From positions 1-7,265 of the forward strand of contig JAGWIL010000072.1 in NCBI GenBank assembly GCA_028866335.1: DNA of 7,265 nt. The letters run 5' to 3'. The notes below the pieces were generated by a model. It was not told the DNA's origin. It was given only the letters and a program-made list of their open reading frames with translations, and did no database searches. Shown in pieces: positions 1-6,469 of this stretch. The stretch is from Rhodospirillales bacterium. GTDB taxonomy: Bacteria > Pseudomonadota > Alphaproteobacteria > Acetobacterales > Acetobacteraceae. The position numbers and the translations under genes were made by a program. The first letter of the stretch is position 1, and every line of letters begins with the position of its first letter.

Positions 1-54
1 CCTCGGGTCACGCCTCCCCACCGGGGCGCTTTTCTTCTGTAAGGGAGATGTTTT
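1..54 (+). promoter_or_regulatory. serC 5' leader with terminator-like hairpin and ribosome binding site
   Basis: The leader of the serine operon carries an imperfect hairpin at 12-29. C16-C19 pair with G23-G26 around an ACC loop, and G12-C13 pair with G28-C29 across a small internal loop. TTTTCTTCT follows at 30-38, which looks like an intrinsic terminator or attenuator. The serC ribosome binding site AAGGGAG (41-47) lies 7 bases before the ATG. CTCCC at 15-19 minus its first or last base, best taken as CTCCC starting at T15's neighbour C14-C19, is complementary to GGGAG at 43-47, so the left arm could pair with either the terminator arm or the ribosome binding site. An uncharacterised 'serC' RNA motif is known upstream of serCA operons in Alphaproteobacteria, and this element fits it in place and layout; that match is from memory. 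The window edge may cut off the 5' part of the element and its promoter. Confidence 0.5.
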
Positions 55-1224
55 ATGGCAGATTTTTCTACAGCCGCCAAGCCTGCGCTGCGTCCGCAGA
101 ACCCTAATTTCTCTTCCGGCCCGTGCTCCAAGCGCCCTGGCTTCTCGCTGGCCGCCCTTGAAGGCGCGTTGCTCGGCCGTTCGCACCGCGCGAAGGAGCC
201 GAAAGCCCGCATTGCGGAGGTCATCTCCCGCTCCAAATCCGTCCTCGGTATGCCGGAAGGCTGGCGCCTGGGCATTGTTCCGGCATCAGACACCGGCGCG
301 ATGGAGATGGCGATGTGGTCCTTGCTGGGTGCGCGACCGGTCACCGTTATGGCGCAAGAGAGCTTCTCCGCCGGCTGGGTGACGGATGTGATGGAGCAGC
401 TTCAGCTCCCCGACGCCCAGATTATTGAAGCCGATTACGGCAAGCTGCCCGATCACACGCAGGTGGATTTCAACCGCGACGTGGTGCTCACCTGGAACGG
501 CACCACCTCCGGCGTGCGCTTCCCGAATGGTGATTTTATTCCGGCCGACCGCGAAGGGCTGGTGATTGTGGATGCCACCTCCGCTGCCTTCGCCATGGAA
601 CTGCCATGGGATAAGCTGGATGTTGTCACCTGGTCCTGGCAGAAGGTGATGGGCGGCGAGGCGGCGCATGGTATGCTGGCGCTCTCCCCGCGCGCGGTTG
701 AGCGGCTGTTAACCTACACGCCCGCCTGGCCGCTGCCGAAAATTTTTCGCCTTACCTCTGGCGGCAAGCTCATCGAAGGTATTTTCGAGGGCGAGACGAT
801 CAACACCATCTCCATGCTCTGCGTTGAAGATGCGCTGGATGGCCTGCGCTGGGCCGAGAGCCTTGGCGGGCTGAAAGGGCTGATCGCCCGTTCCGAAGCC
901 AATTTCAGGGCCGTTTCCAAATGGGTTGAAAGCAATGAGCGCGTGAGTTTTCTGGCGGAAGCCGCCGAAACGCGCGCCTGCACCTCCATGTGCATTGCCA
1001 TCACCGCGCCCTGGTTTATGGCGCTAGATGACGCTGGCAAGGCCAAAGCGGCCAAGGCTATCGCCGCATTGCTGGAGAAGGAGAAGGCAGCGTTTGATAT
1101 CGCCAGCTACCGCGATGCGCCGCCGGGCCTGCGCATCTGGGGTGGTGGCACGGTCGAGACGTCTGACATCGAGGCGCTGCTGCCCTGGATCGATTACGCA
1201 ATCGACACGGTTGCTGCCAGCTAA
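55..1224 (+). CDS. serC: Phosphoserine aminotransferase SerC
   Basis: This 389-residue cytosolic enzyme depends on pyridoxal phosphate. It transfers an amino group from glutamate to 3-phosphohydroxypyruvate to give O-phosphoserine, the second step of serine synthesis; the family can also act in pyridoxine synthesis. Visible marks are the N-terminal [12 protein letters not shown] segment (residues 18-29), NGTTSGV at 148-154, D173 in VDATSAAF as the likely cofactor-nitrogen aspartate, and WSWQK at 193-197 with K197 as the expected Schiff-base lysine. GETINT (246-251) is also typical. Length and N-terminus match the longer alphaproteobacterial SerC type rather than the roughly 360-residue E. coli form. 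The ATG at 55 has a good ribosome binding site, AAGGGAG, 7 bases upstream. serA follows 49 bases later, and the leader hairpin suggests control of transcription or translation. The protein appears complete and intact. Function is assigned by family resemblance. Confidence 0.96.
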   Translation: MADFSTAAKPALRPQNPNFSSGPCSKRPGFSLAALEGALLGRSHRAKEPKARIAEVISRSKSVLGMPEGWRLGIVPASDTGAMEMAMWSLLGARPVTVMAQESFSAGWVTDVMEQLQLPDAQIIEADYGKLPDHTQVDFNRDVVLTWNGTTSGVRFPNGDFIPADREGLVIVDATSAAFAMELPWDKLDVVTWSWQKVMGGEAAHGMLALSPRAVERLLTYTPAWPLPKIFRLTSGGKLIEGIFEGETINTISMLCVEDALDGLRWAESLGGLKGLIARSEANFRAVSKWVESNERVSFLAEAAETRACTSMCIAITAPWFMALDDAGKAKAAKAIAALLEKEKAAFDIASYRDAPPGLRIWGGGTVETSDIEALLPWIDYAIDTVAAS

Positions 1225-1235
1225 AACATGTTTCC

Positions 1236-1256
1236 GCGCGGCGTTATAAACCGCGC
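1236..1256 (+). other. Small inverted repeat between serC and serA
   Basis: GCGCGG at 1236-1241 and CCGCGC at 1251-1256 form a perfect 6-base-pair stem around a 9-base loop. It lies 11 bases after the serC stop codon. The serA ribosome binding site AAGGA (1260-1264) follows almost directly. No T-run follows, so it is not an obvious terminator. It could mark an mRNA processing or stability point, or affect access to the serA start. In a GC-rich genome a stem this short may also be chance. Confidence 0.35.
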
Positions 1257-1273
1257 CTCAAGGAATTCTTTAT

Positions 1274-2860
1274 ATGGTCAAGGTTCTGATTAGCGACAAG
1301 CTGTCGCCCGCCGCCATCGAGATTTTTAAAAACCGCGGCGTTGAAGTGGATGTGAAAACCGGCCTCACCCCGGCGGAGCTGCGCGAGATTGTTTGGCAGT
1401 ATGATGGGCTTGCCATCCGTTCCGCCACCAAGGTGACGAAAGAAGTGCTGGAGGTGGCGACGAATTTAAAAGTCGTCGGCCGCGCTGGCATCGGCGTGGA
1501 TAATGTGGATGTGAAATCCGCTACCTCGCGCGGCGTGGTGGTGATGAACACGCCCAATGGCAACGCCATCACCACGGCTGAGCACGCAATTGCAATGATG
1601 TTCGCGCTGGCCCGGCAATTGCCGGAGGCTACGTCCTCCACCAAGGAAGGCAAGTGGGAGAAAAACCGCTTCATGGGCGTGGAGCTGACCAGCAAAGTGC
1701 TGGGGCTTATCGGCTGCGGTAATATCGGTTCCATTGTGGCGGACCGTGCCGTAGGCTTGAAGATGAAGGTGCTGGCATATGATCCGTTCCTTACCGAGGC
1801 GCGGGCCATCGCGTTGGGTGTGGAAAAAGCTGATCTGGACACGATTTTTGCCAAGGCAGATTTTATTACCCTGCACACGCCGTTGATTGAAGCGACGCGC
1901 AACATCATCTCCGCTGAGGCGATTGCGAAGATGAAGAAGGGCGTGCGGATCATCAATTGCGCCCGTGGTGGGCTGGTGGATGAGGCTGCGTTGTATGATG
2001 CGCTGGTCTCTGGCCATGTTGCCGGCGCGGCGCTGGATGTGTTCGAGGTGGAGCCCGCCAAGGAAAGCCCGCTTTTTGCGCTGGAAAACGTGGTGTGCAC
2101 CCCGCATCTGGGCGCTGCCACTAACGAGGCGCAGGAGAATGTGGCGCTACAGGTGGCCGAGCAGATATCGGATTTCCTGCTGACCGGCTCTGTTACCAAT
2201 GCGCTGAACATGCCGAGCGTTTCCGCCGAGGAAGCACCGCGCCTGCGCCCGTATATGGAGCTGTGCCGGTTGCTGGGCGGTTTCGCTGGGCAGCTTACGC
2301 GCGTGCAGGATGGCGCGATCCAGCGTATTCTGGTGGAGTATGAAGGTGCGGCAGCACCACTCAACCATCGCCCGTTGAACGCCACCGCTTTGGCCGGGCT
2401 GCTCGGCCCGGTGATGGAAGGTGTGAACATGGTGAACGCCCCAGTTTTGGCGCGCGACCATGGCATTGAGGTGGCGGAAGTTGTGAGTGACCGCAGCGGC
2501 GATTACCAGACTTTGGTGCGCATCTCGGTCACCACCGAGAAGGGCACGCGCTCCGTTGCGGGCACGCTGATTGGCAACGGCAAGCCGCGTTTGGTGGAAA
2601 TTAAAGGCATCAAGGTGGAGGCGGATTTCGCGCCGCACATGCTGTACGTGACGAATAAGGACAAGCCGGGATTTATTGGCCGGTTTGGCATGACGCTGGC
2701 GGATGCGGGCGTGAACATCGCCACGTTCCATCTGGGCCGCGCGGCTGAGGGCGCTGACGCGATATGTCTGGTTTCCACCGACGGCGAAACGCCGGAAGCG
2801 GTGCTGGATGCCGTGCGCGCACTTCCACTGGTGATGCAGGCGAACAATCTGGCGTTTTAA
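1274..2860 (+). CDS. serA: D-3-phosphoglycerate dehydrogenase SerA with C-terminal ACT domain
   Basis: This 528-residue cytosolic enzyme oxidises 3-phosphoglycerate to 3-phosphohydroxypyruvate with NAD, the first committed step of serine synthesis, and supplies SerC's substrate. The N-terminal substrate-binding half is followed by the Rossmann motif GCGNIG at 147-152 with D170 as the likely NAD-ribose aspartate. The catalytic set of the D-2-hydroxyacid dehydrogenases is present: R231 in NCARGG, E260 in FEVEP and H278 in TPHLG. Residues about 310-450 form the extra intervening domain of the long form of the enzyme. Residues about 456-528 form an ACT domain beginning YVTNKDKPGFIGRFG, in many relatives the site of serine feedback inhibition. 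Length matches the long bacterial type, not the 410-residue E. coli form. The ATG at 1274 has AAGGA 9 bases upstream. It is the last gene of the serine operon, just before a strong terminator. No defect is seen. Confidence 0.97.
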   Translation: MVKVLISDKLSPAAIEIFKNRGVEVDVKTGLTPAELREIVWQYDGLAIRSATKVTKEVLEVATNLKVVGRAGIGVDNVDVKSATSRGVVVMNTPNGNAITTAEHAIAMMFALARQLPEATSSTKEGKWEKNRFMGVELTSKVLGLIGCGNIGSIVADRAVGLKMKVLAYDPFLTEARAIALGVEKADLDTIFAKADFITLHTPLIEATRNIISAEAIAKMKKGVRIINCARGGLVDEAALYDALVSGHVAGAALDVFEVEPAKESPLFALENVVCTPHLGAATNEAQENVALQVAEQISDFLLTGSVTNALNMPSVSAEEAPRLRPYMELCRLLGGFAGQLTRVQDGAIQRILVEYEGAAAPLNHRPLNATALAGLLGPVMEGVNMVNAPVLARDHGIEVAEVVSDRSGDYQTLVRISVTTEKGTRSVAGTLIGNGKPRLVEIKGIKVEADFAPHMLYVTNKDKPGFIGRFGMTLADAGVNIATFHLGRAAEGADAICLVSTDGETPEAVLDAVRALPLVMQANNLAF

Positions 2861-2910
2861 GCGAAGAGAGGTTCCAGAACCCTTGCGAGGGGCTTAGATT
2901 TATCTGAAAA

Positions 2911-2944
2911 GAGCTGCCTCGACTGGTGTTGAGGCAGCTTTCTT
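2911..2944 (+). terminator. Strong intrinsic terminator after serA, probably bidirectional
   Basis: AGCTGCCTCGAC (2912-2923) pairs with GTTGAGGCAGCT (2928-2939) to give a 12-base-pair stem with one G-U pair and a TGGT loop. TTTCTT follows on the plus strand (2939-2944). AAAAG at 2907-2911 precedes it, so on the minus strand the hairpin is followed by CTTTT. The element lies 51 bases past the serA stop codon, between converging genes. It can therefore end both the serC-serA transcript and the leftward transcript of the membrane-protein gene. Confidence 0.88.
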
Positions 2945-3076
2945 GCATCGGAACTGCTGGAGCTATTTCTCCCTGCCTTTTGAGCGTTTATTAAAGTAGA
3001 TAAGCTGATCCGATAATCCCTATGTCTAATTATGAAAATTGTCAGAGTTCTGGGCTGGGTTCGGAACCGCTAGACA
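2945..3076. other. Convergent intergenic spacer, relatively AT-rich, no gene seen
   Basis: The spacer between the terminator and the stop codon of the leftward membrane-protein gene is visibly richer in A and T than its surroundings, especially about 2980-3050. It holds small palindromes, CAGAGTTCTG (3043-3052) and GGTTCGGAACC (3058-3068). A 41-codon rightward open frame starting at 3022 has no ribosome binding site and runs antisense into the neighbouring gene, so it is not called. No tRNA fold, promoter pair or known RNA was recognised. Confidence 0.5.
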
Positions 3077-4303
3077 TCAACGTGGTTCTGGCCGTGTGTT
3101 CCGGTTGGTCGTGGTTGCAGGCCTTGTGCGCATGTAATGCCAGCTAAGTGTTGCCCCGGCGATGGCCGCGAAGGGCATGAAGATCACGCCGGTGAGATTT
3201 TCTAATGTGATTGTGTAACCCCCCGCCAGCCAGAGCAGCGCGAAGAGCGGCCAACGATGCGCAGCACGGCTGCACATGGCCGCCATGGCGACAGAGAAGG
3301 AAACGAGGTCGTAGATATAACCATAAGGGCTAAGCAGCAGCGCGAGGCTGGCGGTAACGGCCATGCGCGCAATGGGATCGGCCTCTGCTTGGCACCAGGC
3401 GCGCCAGATGAAGAAAGCCGCGATGACTGTAAAGGTGAGTTGCACGGCCCATGCAACTGCCAAAGAGGCGTGCAAGCTGCGGGCCATCATCAGCACGGTA
3501 TAGCCGCCTGGGACAAGATGCGATGCTGGCGCGTTGAGGATACGGGTCGCGTTGGGTTCGGAGACGGTGAAAAACCAGATCCAGCTATGCCAACCCTCGG
3601 CGAGGATTGATAATGCCACAAGTGTAAGGCCAGTGAGGAGGCAGACTAATAATGCTGGAAAATAGCGGCGATTCAGCAAAATCATCGGAAGTGCGACCGC
3701 GAGCTGAGGCTTCAGGCTGAGCAATCCGGCGGCAAAGCCGCTGAAGCGGGGTCTCGTCTCGAAACACAGCAATCCCGCCACATAGAATCCAGCCATAAAT
3801 ACACCGTTCTGCCCACCAACCGCGTCATGCAGGGCTGCGGTGCTGGCCAAACCCATGACGATGACGGGCCAGCTCAACCGTGCATAGCGCCAGCAGGCCG
3901 CAGCGACGATGAGGCTGACACCACGCCACGCCCAGAAGCTTAACCATAGCGGCAAGCAGGAAAAGAGCATCGCCAATAACCCCATTGTAGGAGGGTAGAG
4001 CCAGATCAATTCCGGGTGTGAAGCGGGGGAGAGGATGTCGAGCGTGAAAATGGATGTAAAGTTTGGAGGGAGTGCTATGTGGATGCCGAAATCTGCGGCA
4101 CGTTGAGCGACCAGCCGTGTGCCAACATACCAGAACCTGGCAAAATCAGATTGCGGAAGCTCTTGTATCGCGCTCATGAATCGCGGTTGTCCGGGGGCAT
4201 GCATTGCGATGATCAAATGAATGCAACTGACCAGATAGAGCAGGTAAAGACAGGAGATAAGGGTGAAGATGAGCATGAAGCCCAGTCTTAATCCGCGATT
4301 CAT
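3077..4303 (-). CDS. GT87/DUF2029-family polytopic membrane protein, putative polyprenyl-phosphate-sugar-dependent glycosyltransferase
   Basis: This 408-residue inner-membrane protein has about eight to ten hydrophobic segments, the first at residues 8-33. Family marks in order are QSDFARFWYVGTRL (51-64, with D53 as a likely catalytic-type acidic residue after the first membrane helix), WLYPP (101-105), GQNGVF (164-169), GLLSLKPQ (193-200) and SPYGYIYD (325-332). The conserved YPP, GQN, KPQ and SPY...YD pattern is that of GT87 mannosyltransferase-like proteins. Characterised relatives use polyprenyl-phosphomannose as donor in actinobacterial cell-envelope lipoglycans; proteobacterial members are mostly uncharacterised, so donor and acceptor are unknown here. 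The tail (about 391-408) is polar and basic. The ATG at 4303 has AAAAAGG on the minus strand 7 bases upstream. hutD ends 46 bases upstream on the same strand, so read-through or co-transcription is possible, though no shared function is evident. No glycan-synthesis partner genes are visible. Confidence 0.75.
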   Translation of the reverse strand: MNRGLRLGFMLIFTLISCLYLLYLVSCIHLIIAMHAPGQPRFMSAIQELPQSDFARFWYVGTRLVAQRAADFGIHIALPPNFTSIFTLDILSPASHPELIWLYPPTMGLLAMLFSCLPLWLSFWAWRGVSLIVAAACWRYARLSWPVIVMGLASTAALHDAVGGQNGVFMAGFYVAGLLCFETRPRFSGFAAGLLSLKPQLAVALPMILLNRRYFPALLVCLLTGLTLVALSILAEGWHSWIWFFTVSEPNATRILNAPASHLVPGGYTVLMMARSLHASLAVAWAVQLTFTVIAAFFIWRAWCQAEADPIARMAVTASLALLLSPYGYIYDLVSFSVAMAAMCSRAAHRWPLFALLWLAGGYTITLENLTGVIFMPFAAIAGATLSWHYMRTRPATTTNRNTRPEPR

Positions 4304-4349
4304 ACAAGTACCTTTTTCAAAGGGTCGCTCACCAAAAACTCATTAAGCC

Positions 4350-4892
4350 TCAATCGCGGACCATCAACCCCGCGACCCATAGCTTGCCGCCATGTGTGCT
4401 TATCGCTTCCCCTGCGGGCACCAGTGCGGCGTCCATCGCCGCCAATGCCATGCCGTTCAGCGTCAGGGGTTCTAGCGCCAGCACCAGATGCACCACCGCA
4501 CCAGCAGCGCGTTCTACACCCGCCGCCGCGTAATCCAGCGTGGCCGTGAAGCATTCCGGGTCGAACATCAAATTGATGTCCCGCACCATCCCGCCCATTG
4601 GCGAGCCAAAGGTTGGCGCATCACCAGGGAACGCGAAAGCTGTACCGCCGGGTGCCAGCTCCACTGGCGCCATGCCCTGAACCTCCAGAAGCAGCCGTCC
4701 CTCTAATATCCCCATCAGCCGTGAGATACCGGGGAAAACCGAAAATGCCCCAGCCTCATTCACATCCGCCAGGCTCATCCGCCAGCCGAACTCCCGGCCC
4801 TTGCCCGGCGCGCTCGCCACCAGGCGGGTAATGCCGCCGCCATTTTTCCAGGGCATCTCAGGCCGTGCGGCTGCTTTGAACAATTCCACCAT
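4350..4892 (-). CDS. HutD/Ves-family cupin-like protein
   Basis: This 180-residue soluble protein carries HutD/Ves family marks: MPWKNGGGITR (13-23), FGWRMSLADVNEAGAFSVFPG (35-55) and RDINLMF (104-110). The family has a bicupin-like beta-barrel fold and a length of about 180-200 residues, so this copy is complete. In pseudomonads hutD lies in histidine-utilisation operons, where it is thought to limit pathway activity. E. coli Ves belongs to the same family, and the molecular function is unsettled. No hutH, hutU, hutI or hutC gene is seen in this window, so a histidine role cannot be inferred from context. The usual FPGIDR-like segment reads FPGISR. The ATG at 4892 has AGAGG 4 bases and AGGAG 12 bases upstream; either could serve. 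It is divergent from zwf across 110 bases and precedes the membrane-protein gene by 46 bases. The family call is firm and the role is unknown. Confidence 0.85.
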   Translation of the reverse strand: MVELFKAAARPEMPWKNGGGITRLVASAPGKGREFGWRMSLADVNEAGAFSVFPGISRLMGILEGRLLLEVQGMAPVELAPGGTAFAFPGDAPTFGSPMGGMVRDINLMFDPECFTATLDYAAAGVERAAGAVVHLVLALEPLTLNGMALAAMDAALVPAGEAISTHGGKLWVAGLMVRD

Positions 4893-5002
4893 AATGCCTC
4901 TGGTCTCCTGGTTACGCGCAAGTGGTCCTTTACGCCGCCATCCACCGCGATTACTTCATGTAAGCATATGTTCAGGGTGAAGTGCATCCCGGAGGAGTGC
5001 TG
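4893..5002. promoter_or_regulatory. Divergent intergenic region between hutD and zwf
   Basis: This 110-base spacer must hold the start regions for leftward hutD and for the rightward zwf-pgl-edd operon, unless one is read from further away. No convincing -35/-10 pair could be picked on either strand. Nearest zwf, the AT-rich stretch 4951-4972 contains CATATG (4965-4970). ACTTCA (4953-4958) and TGAAGT (4978-4983) form an inverted repeat 19 bases apart that could be an operator half-site pair or a leader hairpin. No recognisable HexR-type or other named operator was seen. Confidence 0.4.
4991..4995 (+). promoter_or_regulatory. Ribosome binding site that decides the zwf start
   Basis: GGAGG lies 7 bases before the ATG at 5003 and so favours that codon. 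The same frame is open from a GTG at 4982, which would add seven residues (starting MHPGGVL), but that start would place this strong site inside the gene and has only a weak AGGG 4 bases upstream. Confidence 0.8.
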
Positions 5003-6469
5003 ATGACAAGCCGCGTGATCCCAGTCGAGCCTTTTGTACTTGTCGTTTTCGGCGCTACCGGAGACCTTTCCCGCCGCAAGCTCATCCCCGCGATGTTCGA
5101 GCGCGATGCCGCCGGGCAGCTTCCCGGGGACGTCGTGCTTATCGGCGTTTCGCGCGGGCAGTTATCGCAGGAGGCGTTCGCCGCCCTGGCCAAAGAAGCT
5201 GTGGAAGAGCATGTGCCAAAGGTGGAACGCCCGGCTGCGCTGATGGAGCGGTTCATGAAGCGGCTGCACTATATCGCCGCGGATGCCACGGGCGAGGCCG
5301 GCTGGGCGGATCTGGCGGCGCAATTGGCCCAATATAAACAGCATACCATCGTCTTTTATCTTGCCACCGGCCCGGCTTTGTTCGGTCCCATCTGTGAAAA
5401 CCTGGGCCGGTTTAATCTGGTGCGGGGCAACACCAGGGTGGTGGTGGAAAAGCCGGTGGGCAAAGATAGCGCTTCCGCCCATGCGGTGAACGAGGCGATC
5501 GCCCAGGTGTTCCCGGAAGACCGCGTTTACCGGATCGACCATTATTTGGGCAAAGAGACGGTGCAGAACCTGATGGCGCTGCGTTTTGCTAACGGGTTGT
5601 TTGAACCCTTGTGGAACGCCGCGCATATCGACCACGTGCAGATTACCGTGGCCGAAGCCTTGGGGGTTGAAGGCCGTGCGGGGTATTACGATACGGCGGG
5701 CGCGCTGCGGGACATGGTGCAGAACCATATCATGCAACTGCTCTGTCTGGTGGCGATGGAACCGCCCGCGATGCTGGATGCCGATGCGGTGCGCGATGAA
5801 AAGCTGAAAGTGCTGCGGGCGTTAAAACCCATGGAAGCGCCCAACTGGGTCCGCGGCCAGTACCGCGCCGGGGCTTCCGCCGGTGGGCCAGTGCCGGGCT
5901 ACCTGGAGGAGCTGGGCCAGCCCGCCAGCCGGACGGAAACCTTCGTGGCTTTGAAAGCCGAAATTGAAAATTGGCGCTGGGCGGGCGTGCCGTTTTATCT
6001 GCGTACCGGCAAGCGGCTGGCGGAGCGTGTGTCGGAAATCGTGATTACCTTCCGCCCGGTGCCGCATTCCATGTTTGGCCAGGGGGCTGGGCCGATCGTC
6101 CCAAACCGCCTGGTTATCCGTTTGCAGCCGGATGAAGGGGTGAAGCTCTGGCTGATGATCAAGGATCCCGGCCCTGGTGGGATGCGCCTGCGCCCGGTGC
6201 CGCTGGATATGAGCTTCGCCTCGGCCTTTGCCGAGCGTAACCCGGATGCCTATGAGCGGCTGATGATGGACGTGGTGCGCGGCAACCAAACCCTGTTCAT
6301 GCGCCGCGACGAGGTGGTGGCCGCCTGGGCCTGGATCGACCCGATATTGGAAGCCTGGAGCCAGGCTCCAGAGCCGCCGAAACCCTACACGGCGGGCACC
6401 TGGGGGCCGAGTGCGGCCATTGCGCTGATTGAGCGGGACGGCCGCACCTGGGCCGATGGCGGCATGTGA
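5003..6469 (+). CDS. zwf: Glucose-6-phosphate 1-dehydrogenase Zwf
   Basis: This 488-residue cytosolic enzyme oxidises glucose 6-phosphate to 6-phosphogluconolactone with NADP or NAD, the entry step of the oxidative pentose phosphate and Entner-Doudoroff routes. The coenzyme-binding motif GATGDLSRRKL is at 17-27, EKPVGKD at 149-155 and the substrate-site signature RIDHYLGKE at 177-185. H242 in RDMVQNH corresponds to the catalytic histidine of the family, and K337 in YLRTGKR is also typical. Length matches the usual 480-500 residues. The start at 5003 was chosen for its GGAGG site; a GTG at 4982 would add seven unsupported residues. The stop codon TGA overlaps the pgl ATG by one base, pointing to translational coupling in a zwf-pgl-edd operon. 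Cofactor preference cannot be read with confidence. An exact 17-base palindrome (6355-6371) lies in its 3' coding end. No defect is seen. Confidence 0.97.
   Translation: MTSRVIPVEPFVLVVFGATGDLSRRKLIPAMFERDAAGQLPGDVVLIGVSRGQLSQEAFAALAKEAVEEHVPKVERPAALMERFMKRLHYIAADATGEAGWADLAAQLAQYKQHTIVFYLATGPALFGPICENLGRFNLVRGNTRVVVEKPVGKDSASAHAVNEAIAQVFPEDRVYRIDHYLGKETVQNLMALRFANGLFEPLWNAAHIDHVQITVAEALGVEGRAGYYDTAGALRDMVQNHIMQLLCLVAMEPPAMLDADAVRDEKLKVLRALKPMEAPNWVRGQYRAGASAGGPVPGYLEELGQPASRTETFVALKAEIENWRWAGVPFYLRTGKRLAERVSEIVITFRPVPHSMFGQGAGPIVPNRLVIRLQPDEGVKLWLMIKDPGPGGMRLRPVPLDMSFASAFAERNPDAYERLMMDVVRGNQTLFMRRDEVVAAWAWIDPILEAWSQAPEPPKPYTAGTWGPSAAIALIERDGRTWADGGM

Noticed and set aside
1270..2466. Long leftward open frame opposite serA
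   Set aside because: It is antisense to a clearly conserved gene with intact catalytic residues, and its translation is low-complexity and serine/alanine-rich, as expected of a shadow frame in GC-rich DNA.
3050..3075. GGTTCGGAACC resembling a tRNA T-arm
   Set aside because: The expected 5-base-pair stem around a 7-base loop does not form, and no acceptor, D or anticodon arm could be fitted upstream.
3022..3147. 41-codon rightward open frame in the convergent spacer
   Set aside because: It has no ribosome binding site, no recognisable protein features, and half of it is antisense to the end of the membrane-protein gene.
4982..5002. GTG at 4982 as the zwf start
   Set aside because: It would bury the strong GGAGG site inside the gene; the ATG at 5003 has ideal spacing, and the extra seven residues match nothing recognised.
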